From G965202665 sp965243835 (GTDB lineage: Bacteria; Actinomycetota; Acidimicrobiia; Spongiisociales; Spongiisociaceae), in assembly GCA_965243835.1 (NCBI GenBank), contig OZ251578.1, positions 1,364,001-1,428,000 on the forward strand: 64,000 bases of DNA, given 5' to 3'. Within the stretch, counting starts at the first letter, position 1. Each line of letters opens with the position of its first letter. The translations under genes were made by a program, and so were the position numbers. Below the pieces are notes generated by a model that did not search any database, was not told the origin of the DNA, and was given only the letters and a program-made list of their open reading frames with translations. This document shows, piece by piece, positions 52,230 through 60,993 of this stretch.

Positions 52230-53426
52230 CTAGTGTCGGCGCAACACCAGGCAGGTGATGTCATCGGACTGGGGATGGTCGCCGGCGAAAGCGTGCACCG
52301 CTTCGAAAATAGCTTGGGTGGCCTCCCGGGAGTCGTTCGGCGGTTGGGAGGAGAACACTTCCTGCAACCGCTCCAAACCGAACTCTTCCTGGTCGGCGTT
52401 CATTGCTTCGGTTACCCCGTCCGTATAGAAAATGACCGACTCCCCGGGGGCGAGGGTGATCTGGTTCTGCCCGAAATCCATATCCGGGGCCACTCCCAAG
52501 GCGATGCCCGTCGCCGGGGGAATCAACTCGGAGGAACCGTCCGGTTTGATCAGGAGCGGCGGATTGTGGCCGCCGTTGGCGTAGGTCAGATCGCCGCTGA
52601 CCGGATCGTATATCGCATAGAACAAGGTGACGAACATCGTTTGTTCGTTTTCCTCGTGCAACAGGTTGTTGACCTCTTTCAGCACCTCGCCCGGGTTGTC
52701 CAGTCCGATGGCGCTGCCTTTCAGCCAGGTGCGGCTGGACATCATAAACAAGGCGGCCGGGACTCCCTTGTCGGAAACGTCGGCGATGGCCAAGCCCACC
52801 CGTTCGTTCTCCAAGGAGATGATGTCGTAGAAGTCGCCGCCCACGTTGCGGGCCGGTTCCATGCTGGCGAACACTTGGTAGCCGTCGGTTTCCGGGAAGT
52901 GGGTGGGCAGAATGGAAATCTGCATCTTGTTGGCCACATCCAGTTCGTTTTGCAGGGTAACCAGCTGGTCGCGGGAGGCGAGGGCTTCCCGCCATTCGGT
53001 GAGGTGCCGCAAAGTGCGGTCGATGGTCAGTTTCAGATCTTCGAAATCCACCGGTTTGGTTACGAAATCAAAAGCCCCTCGGTTCATGGCGGTGCGGATG
53101 TTTTTCATATCCCCGTAGGCGGAAATGATCACCGAACGGATGTTGGGATCCACTTTGGGGATTTGCTCCAACAGGGTCAGTCCGTCCATCTGCGGCATGT
53201 TGATGTCGGACAAGACCATGTCTATGTCGTCTTCTTCGTTCAGCCTCTCCAAAGCCTGGACGCCGTTGTTGGCGAAGACGAAGGTGTAACGTCCGGAGCG
53301 GATGCTGCGTCGCATCCTTTGCAACATCAACGGCTCCAGATCCGGCTCATCGTCCACCACCAGAATCTTGTAAGTGGTCTTGTCCGGCGCGGTTTCCCGG
53401 TTGGCGTCCGTGTCAAGCATGGTCAT
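52230..53426 (-). CDS. Response regulator with PP2C (SpoIIE/RsbU-type) phosphatase domain
   Basis: A 398-residue protein. The receiver domain has acidic D25 and D26, phosphoacceptor D74 (VLSDINMP) and K124 (FVTKPV). A coiled-coil linker (VTLQNELDVANKMQ) follows, then a PP2C phosphatase with GGDFYDI, IADVSDKG, FYTDGVTEAMN and SDDITCLVL. Phosphorylation by the neighbouring histidine kinase would activate dephosphorylation of the STAS protein. AGGA sits about eight bases before the ATG at 53426. Confidence 0.92.
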   Translation of the reverse strand: MTMLDTDANRETAPDKTTYKILVVDDEPDLEPLMLQRMRRSIRSGRYTFVFANNGVQALERLNEEDDIDMVLSDINMPQMDGLTLLEQIPKVDPNIRSVIISAYGDMKNIRTAMNRGAFDFVTKPVDFEDLKLTIDRTLRHLTEWREALASRDQLVTLQNELDVANKMQISILPTHFPETDGYQVFASMEPARNVGGDFYDIISLENERVGLAIADVSDKGVPAALFMMSSRTWLKGSAIGLDNPGEVLKEVNNLLHEENEQTMFVTLFYAIYDPVSGDLTYANGGHNPPLLIKPDGSSELIPPATGIALGVAPDMDFGQNQITLAPGESVIFYTDGVTEAMNADQEEFGLERLQEVFSSQPPNDSREATQAIFEAVHAFAGDHPQSDDITCLVLRRH

Positions 53427-53494
53427 GGTTTTTATCCTAACGGTATGGGTGTGTGGTTCCGGTTTTGGCGCGACCCGTCGGCCGCTAAGGCGGG

Positions 53495-53830
53495 CTAGGA
53501 CATCGCCGCGAGAGCGGCGGCCGGCGAGTCGTGGATTTTGATGATCTGGTTGAATCCGCTCATCGTGAAAATCTCCATCACCGAATCCGACAGCGAGCAG
53601 ATCGCAAACTGCGAGTTCTGCTGTTTCAGGTCTTTGGCGATCAGCAGGATGATGCGGAGGCCGGCGCTGCTGATGTAGTCCAGCTGTTCCAGGTCCAGGA
53701 TGACCTTGTCGTCGTCCGGGGTGATGGACGATTTGATGCCGTCCTGGAACAGGGCGGCGGTGGAACCGTCCACCCGTCCTTCGGTTTTGAGGAGCAACGC
53801 CCCGTTTTCCCGATCGCTGCTGATCTCCAT
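53495..53830 (-). CDS. STAS-domain anti-anti-sigma factor
   Basis: A 111-residue RsbV/SpoIIAA-type protein. The phosphorylatable Ser is S54 or S55 in LDYISSAGLRII. It is the first gene of the minus-strand signalling run and is the expected substrate of both the RsbW-like kinase and the PP2C phosphatase. AGAACC and AAGGAGAACC-like sequence precede the ATG. Confidence 0.9.
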   Translation of the reverse strand: MEISSDRENGALLLKTEGRVDGSTAALFQDGIKSSITPDDDKVILDLEQLDYISSAGLRIILLIAKDLKQQNSQFAICSLSDSVMEIFTMSGFNQIIKIHDSPAAALAAMS

Positions 53831-54016
53831 GTTCTGGTTCTCCTTCTCGCTCGGAACGGACCCCTACGCGCCCGAAGTCCCGGTTGGCCCATTGTAGTCG
53901 CCGCCGGGCGGGGGCGGCGGGGTCGGCGCGGATCGTCCCGGATGCTACCACATCCCGGCGCCGGACCGCCCCGGCGGCTTTTGAGTTGCGACGGCGAACA
54001 GGCTAGCCTGGCGGAT

Positions 54017-54325
54017 ATGAGCCAAGCCGCCGATATCCCGAAGCTGGTCTCCGAACTGACGGACCTGACCAAAACTTATCTGGTGGAGAACACGGTGGAG
54101 CCGATGCGCCGCATGGGCCGCTTCGCCGGGTGGAGCCTGCTGGGGGGGATTTTGATGGCGGCGGGATGGGTTTTGCTGTCGGTGGCCGGACTGCGCCTGT
54201 TGCTGGCCGTCCTGCCCGACACGGAGCTGTGGAGCGTTCTGGCCTACGTCCTGGCGATGGCGGCCGCCCTGCTGACGGCCCTGCTGATCGTAATAGGCGC
54301 CTCCCGCAGCCGGGCCCGTCCCTGA
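54017..54325 (+). CDS. Small two-helix membrane protein (putative holin-superfamily type)
   Basis: A 102-residue protein with membrane helices at about 37-61 and 70-92 and a basic C-terminus (GASRSRARP). Similar phage-holin-like small membrane proteins are conserved in actinobacteria, usually without a proven role. TAGCCT ends seven bases before the ATG at 54017. It is divergent from the STAS operon. Confidence 0.7.
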   Translation: MSQAADIPKLVSELTDLTKTYLVENTVEPMRRMGRFAGWSLLGGILMAAGWVLLSVAGLRLLLAVLPDTELWSVLAYVLAMAAALLTALLIVIGASRSRARP

Positions 54326-54331
54326 CCGGCC

Positions 54332-54595
54332 ATGGCCGCCGCGACCGACCAACCCGGCCGCTCCGCGGGAGAAGAGTCCGAAGACCGGCGATCGCCGAAC
54401 GGCGACTCCGTCACCCTCCGGCAAGTGGAAGCCAAAGCCCGGGAGCTGGAGGCGGCCCTCGCCGGAGCCGGAGAGCAGGCGCGCAACAAGGTCAAACTGG
54501 GCGCGTTGGCGGCCGTCGCCACCGCGGGGCTGGCCGGTTTCTGGCGCAGGCGCAGGCGCCGGGGGGCGACCAGGATAGAAATCCACCGGCTCTGA
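54332..54595 (+). CDS. Small hypothetical protein with C-terminal membrane anchor (87 aa)
   Basis: An acidic N-terminus, a coiled-coil-like helix (LRQVEAKARELEAALAGAGE), one membrane segment (LGALAAVATAGLAGFW) and an Arg-rich tail. It begins six bases after the previous stop and is probably made with it. No family is recognised. Confidence 0.65.
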   Translation: MAAATDQPGRSAGEESEDRRSPNGDSVTLRQVEAKARELEAALAGAGEQARNKVKLGALAAVATAGLAGFWRRRRRRGATRIEIHRL

Positions 54596-54619
54596 GGGAG
54601 AATTCGGGAGGGCGGGCCG

Positions 54620-54814
54620 CTACCGGTCGCCGGGAACGCGTATCACCGCCGACTGGCCGGGTTGCAGAATCATGGAGGCGACCGTCCGCCGCCGGTTGCG
54701 CCGCAACCACCGCACCTGCCACCATACGCCGACCGCCCCCGCCGCCAGCAGAACCCCCCGGCCTTCGCGAATTCCCCGCATCAGCAACCGCACCGCCCAA
54801 TTTTTGGTTATCAT
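54620..54814 (-). CDS. Small basic hypothetical protein (64 aa)
   Basis: A short hydrophobic segment (GVLLAAGAVGVWWQV) is flanked by Arg-rich regions, ending MILQPGQSAVIRVPGDR. GGGAAG lies close before the ATG. The C-terminus looks like a structured beta turn. No family is recognised. It converges with the previous gene. Confidence 0.5.
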   Translation of the reverse strand: MITKNWAVRLLMRGIREGRGVLLAAGAVGVWWQVRWLRRNRRRTVASMILQPGQSAVIRVPGDR

Positions 54815-54889
54815 GCTTCCCAGGGTAGGGGGAGGGAGGGGGCGGCGCAAAGCCGGGTGGGGCGGCCGGGCTAAAGACGGGAGAGCGGA

Positions 54890-55696
54890 ATGACCGAGAC
54901 GGAACCTACTGCGCGGAAACGGTTGCGCCGGAGCGTCTACGAGGAGGAACTGGCCAAGTTGCACACCGAACTGGTCAAGTTGCAGGACTGGGTGGTCACC
55001 AATAATTTGAAAGTGGTGGCCTTGTTCGAGGGGCGGGACGCGGCCGGCAAGGGGGGCGTGATCAAACGGATCGTCGAGCCGCTCAACCCCCGCATCGTCC
55101 GGGTGGTGGCTTTGGGCGTGCCCACCGAACGGGAGCGCACCCAGTGGTATTTCCAACGGTACGTTCCGCATCTGCCGGCCGCCGGGGAAATCGCCTTGTT
55201 CGACCGTTCCTGGTACAACCGGGCCGGGGTGGAAAGGGTGATGGGGTTCTGCACCGACGAAGAATATTGGGAGTTCCTGCATTCCGCTCCCGAGTTCGAA
55301 CGGATGCTGATCCGGTCGGGAATTATCCTCATCAAATACTGGTTTTCGGTTTCCGACGACGAACAGGAGCGCCGTTTTCAGGCCCGTTTGGACAGCCGCC
55401 GCAAACGGTGGAAGATCAGTCCGATGGATATGGCCTCCCGCTCCCACTGGGTGGACTATTCCAAAGCCAAGGACGTGATGTTCGAATACACCGACACGTA
55501 CGATTCCCCCTGGTGGGTGGTGGACGCCGACGACAAACGGCGGGCCCGTCTCAACTGCATCGCCCACTTGCTGAGCCGGATCGAATACCGGGATGTGCGG
55601 CCGCCCGACTTGGAGCTTCCCCCCCGCCAGGAACCGGACGCCGGTTACGTGCGCCCCGCCAAAGGGGCCCAGCGATGGGTGCCCGAGGCCTTTTGA
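54890..55696 (+). CDS. ppk2: Polyphosphate kinase 2
   Basis: A 268-residue PPK2-family kinase, which uses polyphosphate to phosphorylate nucleoside diphosphates or the reverse. Walker A EGRDAAGKGG lies at 47-56, Walker B with lid DRSWYNRAGVERV at 105 onward, and the C-terminal signature SPWWVVDADDKRRARLNCI. Single-domain length (about 270) suits class I PPK2. GGGAGAGCGGA precedes the ATG. Confidence 0.94.
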   Translation: MTETEPTARKRLRRSVYEEELAKLHTELVKLQDWVVTNNLKVVALFEGRDAAGKGGVIKRIVEPLNPRIVRVVALGVPTERERTQWYFQRYVPHLPAAGEIALFDRSWYNRAGVERVMGFCTDEEYWEFLHSAPEFERMLIRSGIILIKYWFSVSDDEQERRFQARLDSRRKRWKISPMDMASRSHWVDYSKAKDVMFEYTDTYDSPWWVVDADDKRRARLNCIAHLLSRIEYRDVRPPDLELPPRQEPDAGYVRPAKGAQRWVPEAF

Positions 55697-55743
55697 CGGC
55701 CCTCTCGCCCATAAGATACGCCGAATATGGGAAACTGGACGAC

Positions 55744-55842
55744 ATGAGACGCTTTCCGAAGTGGGTGATAGTGGTGGTGTGGATAACGGTGGCGGGCATG
55801 GTGCTCACCCTGCTGGGCTCCGCCGCCCTGTCCATTTTCTAG
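55744..55842 (+). CDS. Tiny membrane protein (32 aa)
   Basis: Begins MRRFPKWVIVVVWITVAGMV and continues as a single membrane helix. It ends three bases before trmI. A short single-helix protein at this place is plausible in actinobacteria. There is no strong ribosome site, so confidence is moderate. Confidence 0.5.
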   Translation: MRRFPKWVIVVVWITVAGMVLTLLGSAALSIF

Positions 55843-55845
55843 GCG

Positions 55846-56670
55846 ATGCCGGACGGAGCCCCGTTCCGGGAGGGGGAGGCGGCCCTGCTGTTCGACGACC
55901 GGGATCGCCGCTATCTGCTTCACTTGCGGGCGGAGGGGGTTTTCCAGTACCACTTCGGCTCCCTGCCCCACGCGCAACTGATCGGATCTCCGGAAGGCGG
56001 GGTGTTCCGTTCCTCGGGCGGGGCCCCGCTGGTGGCCCTGCGGCCCCGGCTGGGGGATTACATCCTGAAAATGCGCCGCGGTCCGCAGGTGGTCTATCCC
56101 AAGGATCTGGGGGCGATCCTGCTCTACGCCGACATTTACCCGGGCCTGGTGGTGCTGGAGGCCGGAACCGGTTCCGGGGCCCTGGCCATGACCCTGACCC
56201 GGGCGGTGGGGCCCGCCGGGCGGGTGGTCTCCTACGAGGTGCGGGAAGACCATGCCCGACACGGCCGGGGGGCTTTGGTCAAACATTTCGGCGGCCTGCC
56301 CGACTGGCTGGAACTGCGGGTGGGGGATGTGGCCGACGGCTTGGGGGAAGTGGAAGCCGACCGGCTGGTGCTGGACGTTCCCGAACCCTGGGGGCTGATT
56401 CCGCAGGCGGCGGACGCCTTGCGGGCCGGGGCGACGGTCTGTTGCTATTTGCCGACCGTTCCGCAGGTGGAACGGCTGCATCGGGCCATGGACGAAACCG
56501 GCCGCTTCATAGACGCCGAAACGTTCGAGGTTTTGCGGCGCACCTGGAACGTGCGGGGGCGTTCGGTGCGCCCCGACCACGGGATGGTGGGGCACACCGG
56601 TTTCATCACCACCGCCCGCCTGCGCAGCGCGGAGGAGAACCCGCCGGCGCCGCCCCCGGAGGGCCGCTGA
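55846..56670 (+). CDS. trmI: tRNA (adenine-58-N1)-methyltransferase
   Basis: A 274-residue SAM enzyme that makes m1A58 in the T loop of tRNA. The N-terminal beta domain (HFGSLPHAQLIG) is followed by PKDLGAILLYADIYPGLVVL, the SAM motif EAGTGSGALAMTLTRAVG and VLDVPEPW. trmI directly upstream of the proteasome ATPase is the standard actinobacterial arrangement. Confidence 0.94.
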   Translation: MPDGAPFREGEAALLFDDRDRRYLLHLRAEGVFQYHFGSLPHAQLIGSPEGGVFRSSGGAPLVALRPRLGDYILKMRRGPQVVYPKDLGAILLYADIYPGLVVLEAGTGSGALAMTLTRAVGPAGRVVSYEVREDHARHGRGALVKHFGGLPDWLELRVGDVADGLGEVEADRLVLDVPEPWGLIPQAADALRAGATVCCYLPTVPQVERLHRAMDETGRFIDAETFEVLRRTWNVRGRSVRPDHGMVGHTGFITTARLRSAEENPPAPPPEGR

Positions 56671-56703
56671 TCGAATGAGACGCCTTAAACCGCCGTCGTC
56701 CCG

Positions 56704-56709
56704 TATAAT
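56704..56709 (+). promoter_or_regulatory. Candidate -10 element of the proteasome ATPase gene
   Basis: TATAAT 24 bases before the arc/mpa ATG. No good -35 is visible. A short CCCC/GGGG hairpin lies in the leader. Confidence 0.4.
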
Positions 56710-56733
56710 GCCCCTAGCAACGGGGATGAGGCT

Positions 56734-58473
56734 ATGAGCGAACAATTGGACAAGAGCGGGTACCAGCGGCGCATCAACGCCTTGCAGGACGCCGTTCATA
56801 CGTTGGAAGACGAGGTTTCCCTCCTCCGCCGGCGATTGCAGGACGCCCCCGGCAAGGTGCGGGTGCTGGAGGCCCGGTTGGCGGAAGCCAAAGGGAACCT
56901 GGCCCAGGCCGTGGGGCAGAACGAAAAAATGGCCGCGGTGCTGGAGGAGGCCCGCGAGCAACTGGCGGTGTTGCGGGCGGAGATCGAAAAACTGACCGCC
57001 CCTCCCAACCAGTTCGGCGTCGTGCTGGGGGTGAACAGCGACAGCACGGTGGACGTAATGGCCGCCGGGCGCAAACTGCGGGTCAACGCCCAGCCTTCCA
57101 TCGAAATCAAGCAACTGCAACCGGGGCAACAGGTGTTGCTGAACGACTCCATGAACATCATCGAAGCCCGGGATTTCCCCCAGGGCGGCGAAGTGGTTTT
57201 AATCAAGGAGACGCTGGGGGAGGACCGGCTGGTGGTGCTGGCCCACGCCGACGAGGACCGGGTGGTGGAGCTGGCCGGGCCCCTGCTGGAGGTCCCGTTG
57301 CGGGCCGGGGATTACGTGCGGATCGAGGCCCGCACCGGATTGGCCTATGAGAAACTGATCCGCCCGGAGGTGGAAGAGCTGATTTTGGAGGAGGTCCCGG
57401 AGGTGGGTTACGAGCAGGTGGGCGGGTTGCGGGACGAGATCGAGTCCATCCGGGACGCGGTGGAGTTGCCGTTCGTGCACCGGGACGTGTTCGAAGAGTA
57501 CGGGTTGGTGGCCCCCAAAGGGGTGTTGCTGTACGGGCCGCCCGGGTGCGGAAAAACCCTGATCGCCAAGGCCGTGGCCCACAGCCTGGCGCAGGCGGCC
57601 GCCCAACGTTCCGGGAGCGACGACGTCCGCTCCTATTTCCTGAACATCAAAGGCCCGGAGTTGCTCAACAAGTACGTGGGGGAGACCGAACGTCAAATCC
57701 GCCTCATTTTCCAGCGGGCAAAGGAAAAAGCGGGGGAGGGAGTGCCGGTGGTGGTGTTTTTCGACGAGATGGATTCCCTGTTCCGCACCCGCGGCACCGG
57801 GATCTCCTCGGATGTGGAATCCACCATCGTCCCCCAGATTCTGTCCGAACTGGACGGGGTGGAATCGTTGCGCAACGTGATCGTGATCGGGGCCTCCAAC
57901 CGGGAAGATCTGATCGACCCGGCCATTCTCCGCCCCGGCCGCCTGGATGTGAAAATCAAAATTTCCCGTCCCGACGAAACCGCAGCCCGCCAAATATTCG
58001 GGGTCTACCTTGATCCGCAACTCCCGTTCGACGAAGCCGAGCTGGCCGCGGCCGACGGGGACCGCCGGGCGTTGGTGGACAACCTGATCGAACAGGTGGT
58101 GGAGCGGATGTACTCCACCGGGGAGCAGAACCGTTTCCTGGAGGTCACATATCAGAACGGCGACCGCGAGATACTCTATTTTCGGGATTTCGCCTCCGGG
58201 GCGATGATCGAGAACATCGTCCGGCGGGCCAAGACCGGGGCCGCCAAACGCCGCATCGAGGGCGGAGGGGGCGGCGTGCGGGCCGATGACCTGCTGTCGG
58301 CCATCAAGCAGGAGTTTCGCGAACATGAAGATCTCCCCAACACCACCAACCCGGACGACTGGGCGAAGATTTCAGGCAAGAAGGGCCAACGGATAGTTTA
58401 TGTGCGCACCTTGTTGAAAGGCGACGGCGAGTCGCGTAGCATCGAGACGGTGGGAAGCGGCCAGTACCTGTAA
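56734..58473 (+). CDS. arc: Proteasome-associated AAA+ ATPase (ARC/Mpa)
   Basis: Hexameric unfoldase that feeds pupylated proteins to the 20S core; 579 residues. It has the N-terminal coiled coil that binds Pup (about 8-90), tandem OB domains, a Walker A GPPGCGKTLIAKAVAH near 268, Walker B VVFFDEMDSLF near 341 and the sensor/arginine-finger region. The C-terminus GQYL is the proteasome-docking tail. The stop and the dop start share a base (TAATG). Confidence 0.96.
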   Translation: MSEQLDKSGYQRRINALQDAVHTLEDEVSLLRRRLQDAPGKVRVLEARLAEAKGNLAQAVGQNEKMAAVLEEAREQLAVLRAEIEKLTAPPNQFGVVLGVNSDSTVDVMAAGRKLRVNAQPSIEIKQLQPGQQVLLNDSMNIIEARDFPQGGEVVLIKETLGEDRLVVLAHADEDRVVELAGPLLEVPLRAGDYVRIEARTGLAYEKLIRPEVEELILEEVPEVGYEQVGGLRDEIESIRDAVELPFVHRDVFEEYGLVAPKGVLLYGPPGCGKTLIAKAVAHSLAQAAAQRSGSDDVRSYFLNIKGPELLNKYVGETERQIRLIFQRAKEKAGEGVPVVVFFDEMDSLFRTRGTGISSDVESTIVPQILSELDGVESLRNVIVIGASNREDLIDPAILRPGRLDVKIKISRPDETAARQIFGVYLDPQLPFDEAELAAADGDRRALVDNLIEQVVERMYSTGEQNRFLEVTYQNGDREILYFRDFASGAMIENIVRRAKTGAAKRRIEGGGGGVRADDLLSAIKQEFREHEDLPNTTNPDDWAKISGKKGQRIVYVRTLLKGDGESRSIETVGSGQYL

Positions 58474-59948
58474 TGGCGTTGCCGTCGGTTATCGGCACCG
58501 AGACCGAATTTGGAATCATGGTTCGCGACCGGCCGGACTACAGCCCCACCCTGGCGTCCTCGCATGTGGTCAACTCCTATCAGGGGGGGCGGGTGCGCGT
58601 GCAGTGGTCGTTCGAGGAGGAAACTCCCGGCAACGACGCCCGCGGCGCCGGGTACGAGACCTACGGGCCGGCGGAGGCGGACCCGGGCTTGATCAACGTG
58701 GTGCTGTCCAACGGGGCCCGTTTCTACGTCGACCACGCCCACCCCGAGTATTCCAGCCCGGAATGCGTCGACCCGCGCCAGGCCGCCCTCTACGACAAGG
58801 CGGGGGAACGGGTGGCGGCCGCGGCCGCGGAGGCGGCCCGCGACGCCCTGCCCTCCGGGGGGGAGTTGCGCATCCACAAGAACAACAGCGACGGCAAGGG
58901 AAACTCCTACGGTTATCACGAGAACTATCTGGTGTCCCGCGACCTGCCGTTTGCGGACCTGATCCGGTACGCCACCACCTGGCTGGTGACCCGCCAGATT
59001 TTCACCGGTTCGGGCAAGATCGGCGCGGAGAACGGCCGTCCGCCCGTCGACTATCAGTTGACGCAGCGGGCCGATTTCTTCGAGGAGGCGGTGGGATTGG
59101 AGACCACTTTGAAGCGGCCCATCGTCAACACCCGCGACGAACCCCACGCCGACGCTTCCAAGTACCGCCGCTTTCATGTGATCATCGGCGACGCCAATAT
59201 GTCGGAGGTGCAGACTTTCATCAAGATAGGGGCCACCGCCCTGTTGCTGTCGGCGGTGGAGGACGGGGCCCTGCCCGACGAGTTGCAACTGGCCGATCCG
59301 GTGGAGGCCGCGTGGCGGGTCAGCCACGACCTGACCTTGAGCCGCCCCCTGCGGTTGGAGGGGGGCGGCCGGGCCACCGCCTTGGAGTTGCAACGGCAGT
59401 ATTACGAATGGCTGGTCAAATACGCGGAACGGGAATTGCCCGAACCGGTATGGTCGCAGGCGCTGGAGGAGTGGGGGTCGGTGTTGGACGATCTGGAAAC
59501 CGATCCCCGGCGGTGCGCGGACCGGCTGGACTGGGCGGCCAAGTACCGGTTGGTAGACGGCTACCGCCTCCGGGAGGGTCTGGCGCGGGACCATCCGCGG
59601 GCGGCGATGATCGCCCTGCAGTATCACGATGTGGACCGGGAGCGGGGTTTGGCTTATCGTCTGGAAGAGCGGGGGGACCTGCGGCGGATGTTCACCGACG
59701 AGGAGGTGGAACGGGCGGCGGCTTTCCCGCCCTCCGAAACCCGGGCTTTTTTCCGGGGAGGGTGCGTGGATCGTTTCGCAGAGTCGCTGGTGGCCGCCAA
59801 CTGGGATTCTCTGCTGTTCGACATCGGGGAAGCGAACCTGAAACGGGTCTCGATGATGGAGCCCCGGCGGGGAACCCGGGACCTGGTGGGCGGGTTGCTG
59901 GAGTCGTGCCGGCTCCCGGCGGACCTGATCCGGGCTTTAGGCGGGTAG
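58473..59948 (+). CDS. dop: Pup deamidase/depupylase
   Basis: Carboxylate-amine-ligase-fold enzyme that converts the C-terminal Gln of Pup to Glu and removes Pup from substrates; 491 residues. The N-terminus VIGTETEFGIMV, a disordered Dop loop (about 40-65, EEETPGNDARGAG), EYSSPEC and NNSDGKGNSYGYHENYL fit Dop. Together with pafA it makes the pupylation cycle complete. Confidence 0.96.
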   Translation: MALPSVIGTETEFGIMVRDRPDYSPTLASSHVVNSYQGGRVRVQWSFEEETPGNDARGAGYETYGPAEADPGLINVVLSNGARFYVDHAHPEYSSPECVDPRQAALYDKAGERVAAAAAEAARDALPSGGELRIHKNNSDGKGNSYGYHENYLVSRDLPFADLIRYATTWLVTRQIFTGSGKIGAENGRPPVDYQLTQRADFFEEAVGLETTLKRPIVNTRDEPHADASKYRRFHVIIGDANMSEVQTFIKIGATALLLSAVEDGALPDELQLADPVEAAWRVSHDLTLSRPLRLEGGGRATALELQRQYYEWLVKYAERELPEPVWSQALEEWGSVLDDLETDPRRCADRLDWAAKYRLVDGYRLREGLARDHPRAAMIALQYHDVDRERGLAYRLEERGDLRRMFTDEEVERAAAFPPSETRAFFRGGCVDRFAESLVAANWDSLLFDIGEANLKRVSMMEPRRGTRDLVGGLLESCRLPADLIRALGG

Positions 59949-60007
59949 TTTGGAGGCGGCGGAGGGCGGAGCGACCCTTTAGGCGACTTACGAAAACAGG
60001 AGGGCAA

Positions 60008-60199
60008 ATGGCGCAGGAACGCAAGGGCAAGCAACCGGCCGCGCGCGACCGGACCGAAGACGCGGAGCGCATCGACGTGCGCGAGGCCGACGAGAGCCAA
60101 ATGGAGAAGATCGACGATCTGCTGGACGAGATCGACTCGGTGTTGGAGGAGAACGCCGAGGAGTTCGTCAAAAACTACGTCCAGAAAGGCGGCCAATGA
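60008..60199 (+). CDS. pup: Prokaryotic ubiquitin-like protein Pup
   Basis: A 63-residue intrinsically disordered tag. The C-terminal region binds the ATPase coiled coil (KIDDLLDEIDSVLEENAEEF). It ends VQKGGQ, so it is the Gln form that Dop must deamidate before PafA ligates it to lysines. AGGAGGG precedes the ATG. The stop overlaps the prcB start (ATGA). The 59-base gap after dop holds the ribosome site and no other gene. Confidence 0.97.
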   Translation: MAQERKGKQPAARDRTEDAERIDVREADESQMEKIDDLLDEIDSVLEENAEEFVKNYVQKGGQ

Positions 60200-60993
60200 C
60201 CGAACCGGGCGCGCCGCTGTTGCCGCTGGCCGCCCTGGGGCCGGGGGCCGGTTTCACCGGGTTGTTGCGCGACCTGCGACTGGGTCCCGACTGGGAGGTC
60301 CCGGGGGCGGACCTGTCGGCGGTGGCCGCCCCCGAAGCCACCACCGTTTTGGCTCTGCGCTTCGGGGGCGGGGTGGTGATGGTGGGCGACCGGCAAGCCA
60401 CCGCCGGATACGACGTGGCCCATCGGCGCATTCAGAAAGTGTTCCCCGCCGACGGTTTCTCGGCGGTGGCCGTTTCCGGCACGGCCGGGCTGGCCGCGGA
60501 GATGGTGCGTCTGTTCCAAACCGAACTGGAGCATTACGAGAAGTTGGAGGGGGTGCGGTTGAGCCTGGACGGAAAGGCCAACTACCTGGCCCGGATGGTG
60601 CGCATGCAGTTGCCGCTGGCCCTGCAGGGCCTGGTGGTGGTTCCCCTGTTCTGCGGTTACGAGCCGGCGGACGAAGAGGGGCGCGTGTTCACGTTCGACG
60701 CGGTGGGAGGGCGCTACGAAGAGCGGGATTTCGGGGCGGCCGGTTCCGGAAGCCGGGAGGCCCGTTCCTATCTGCGGGGGGCGTACCGGCCGGACTGCGA
60801 GCGGACGACGGCGGTGGATCTCGGCTTGCAAGCCCTGGTGGCCGCAGCCGGCCAGGATCTGGCCACCGGCGGCCCCGACATCCGCCGGGGCATCTACCCC
60901 ACCGTGGCCGCCGTCACCGCAGAAGGGTTTTCCGAGCTGGACGAGGAGACGGTGGCCGCGGCCGCGGCGCGGGCTTTGGAGGCGGTGGCGTGA
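60196..60993 (+). CDS. prcB: 20S proteasome beta subunit
   Basis: Catalytic subunit of the core, 265 residues. About 48 residues of propeptide precede the N-terminal nucleophile T49 in APEATTVLALRF. The residue before the nucleophile is Ala (A48) instead of the Gly common in mycobacteria. The metal/active-site pocket (GDRQATAG, then HRRIQKVF) is intact. The ATG overlaps the pup stop. Confidence 0.95.
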   Translation: MTEPGAPLLPLAALGPGAGFTGLLRDLRLGPDWEVPGADLSAVAAPEATTVLALRFGGGVVMVGDRQATAGYDVAHRRIQKVFPADGFSAVAVSGTAGLAAEMVRLFQTELEHYEKLEGVRLSLDGKANYLARMVRMQLPLALQGLVVVPLFCGYEPADEEGRVFTFDAVGGRYEERDFGAAGSGSREARSYLRGAYRPDCERTTAVDLGLQALVAAAGQDLATGGPDIRRGIYPTVAAVTAEGFSELDEETVAAAAARALEAVA

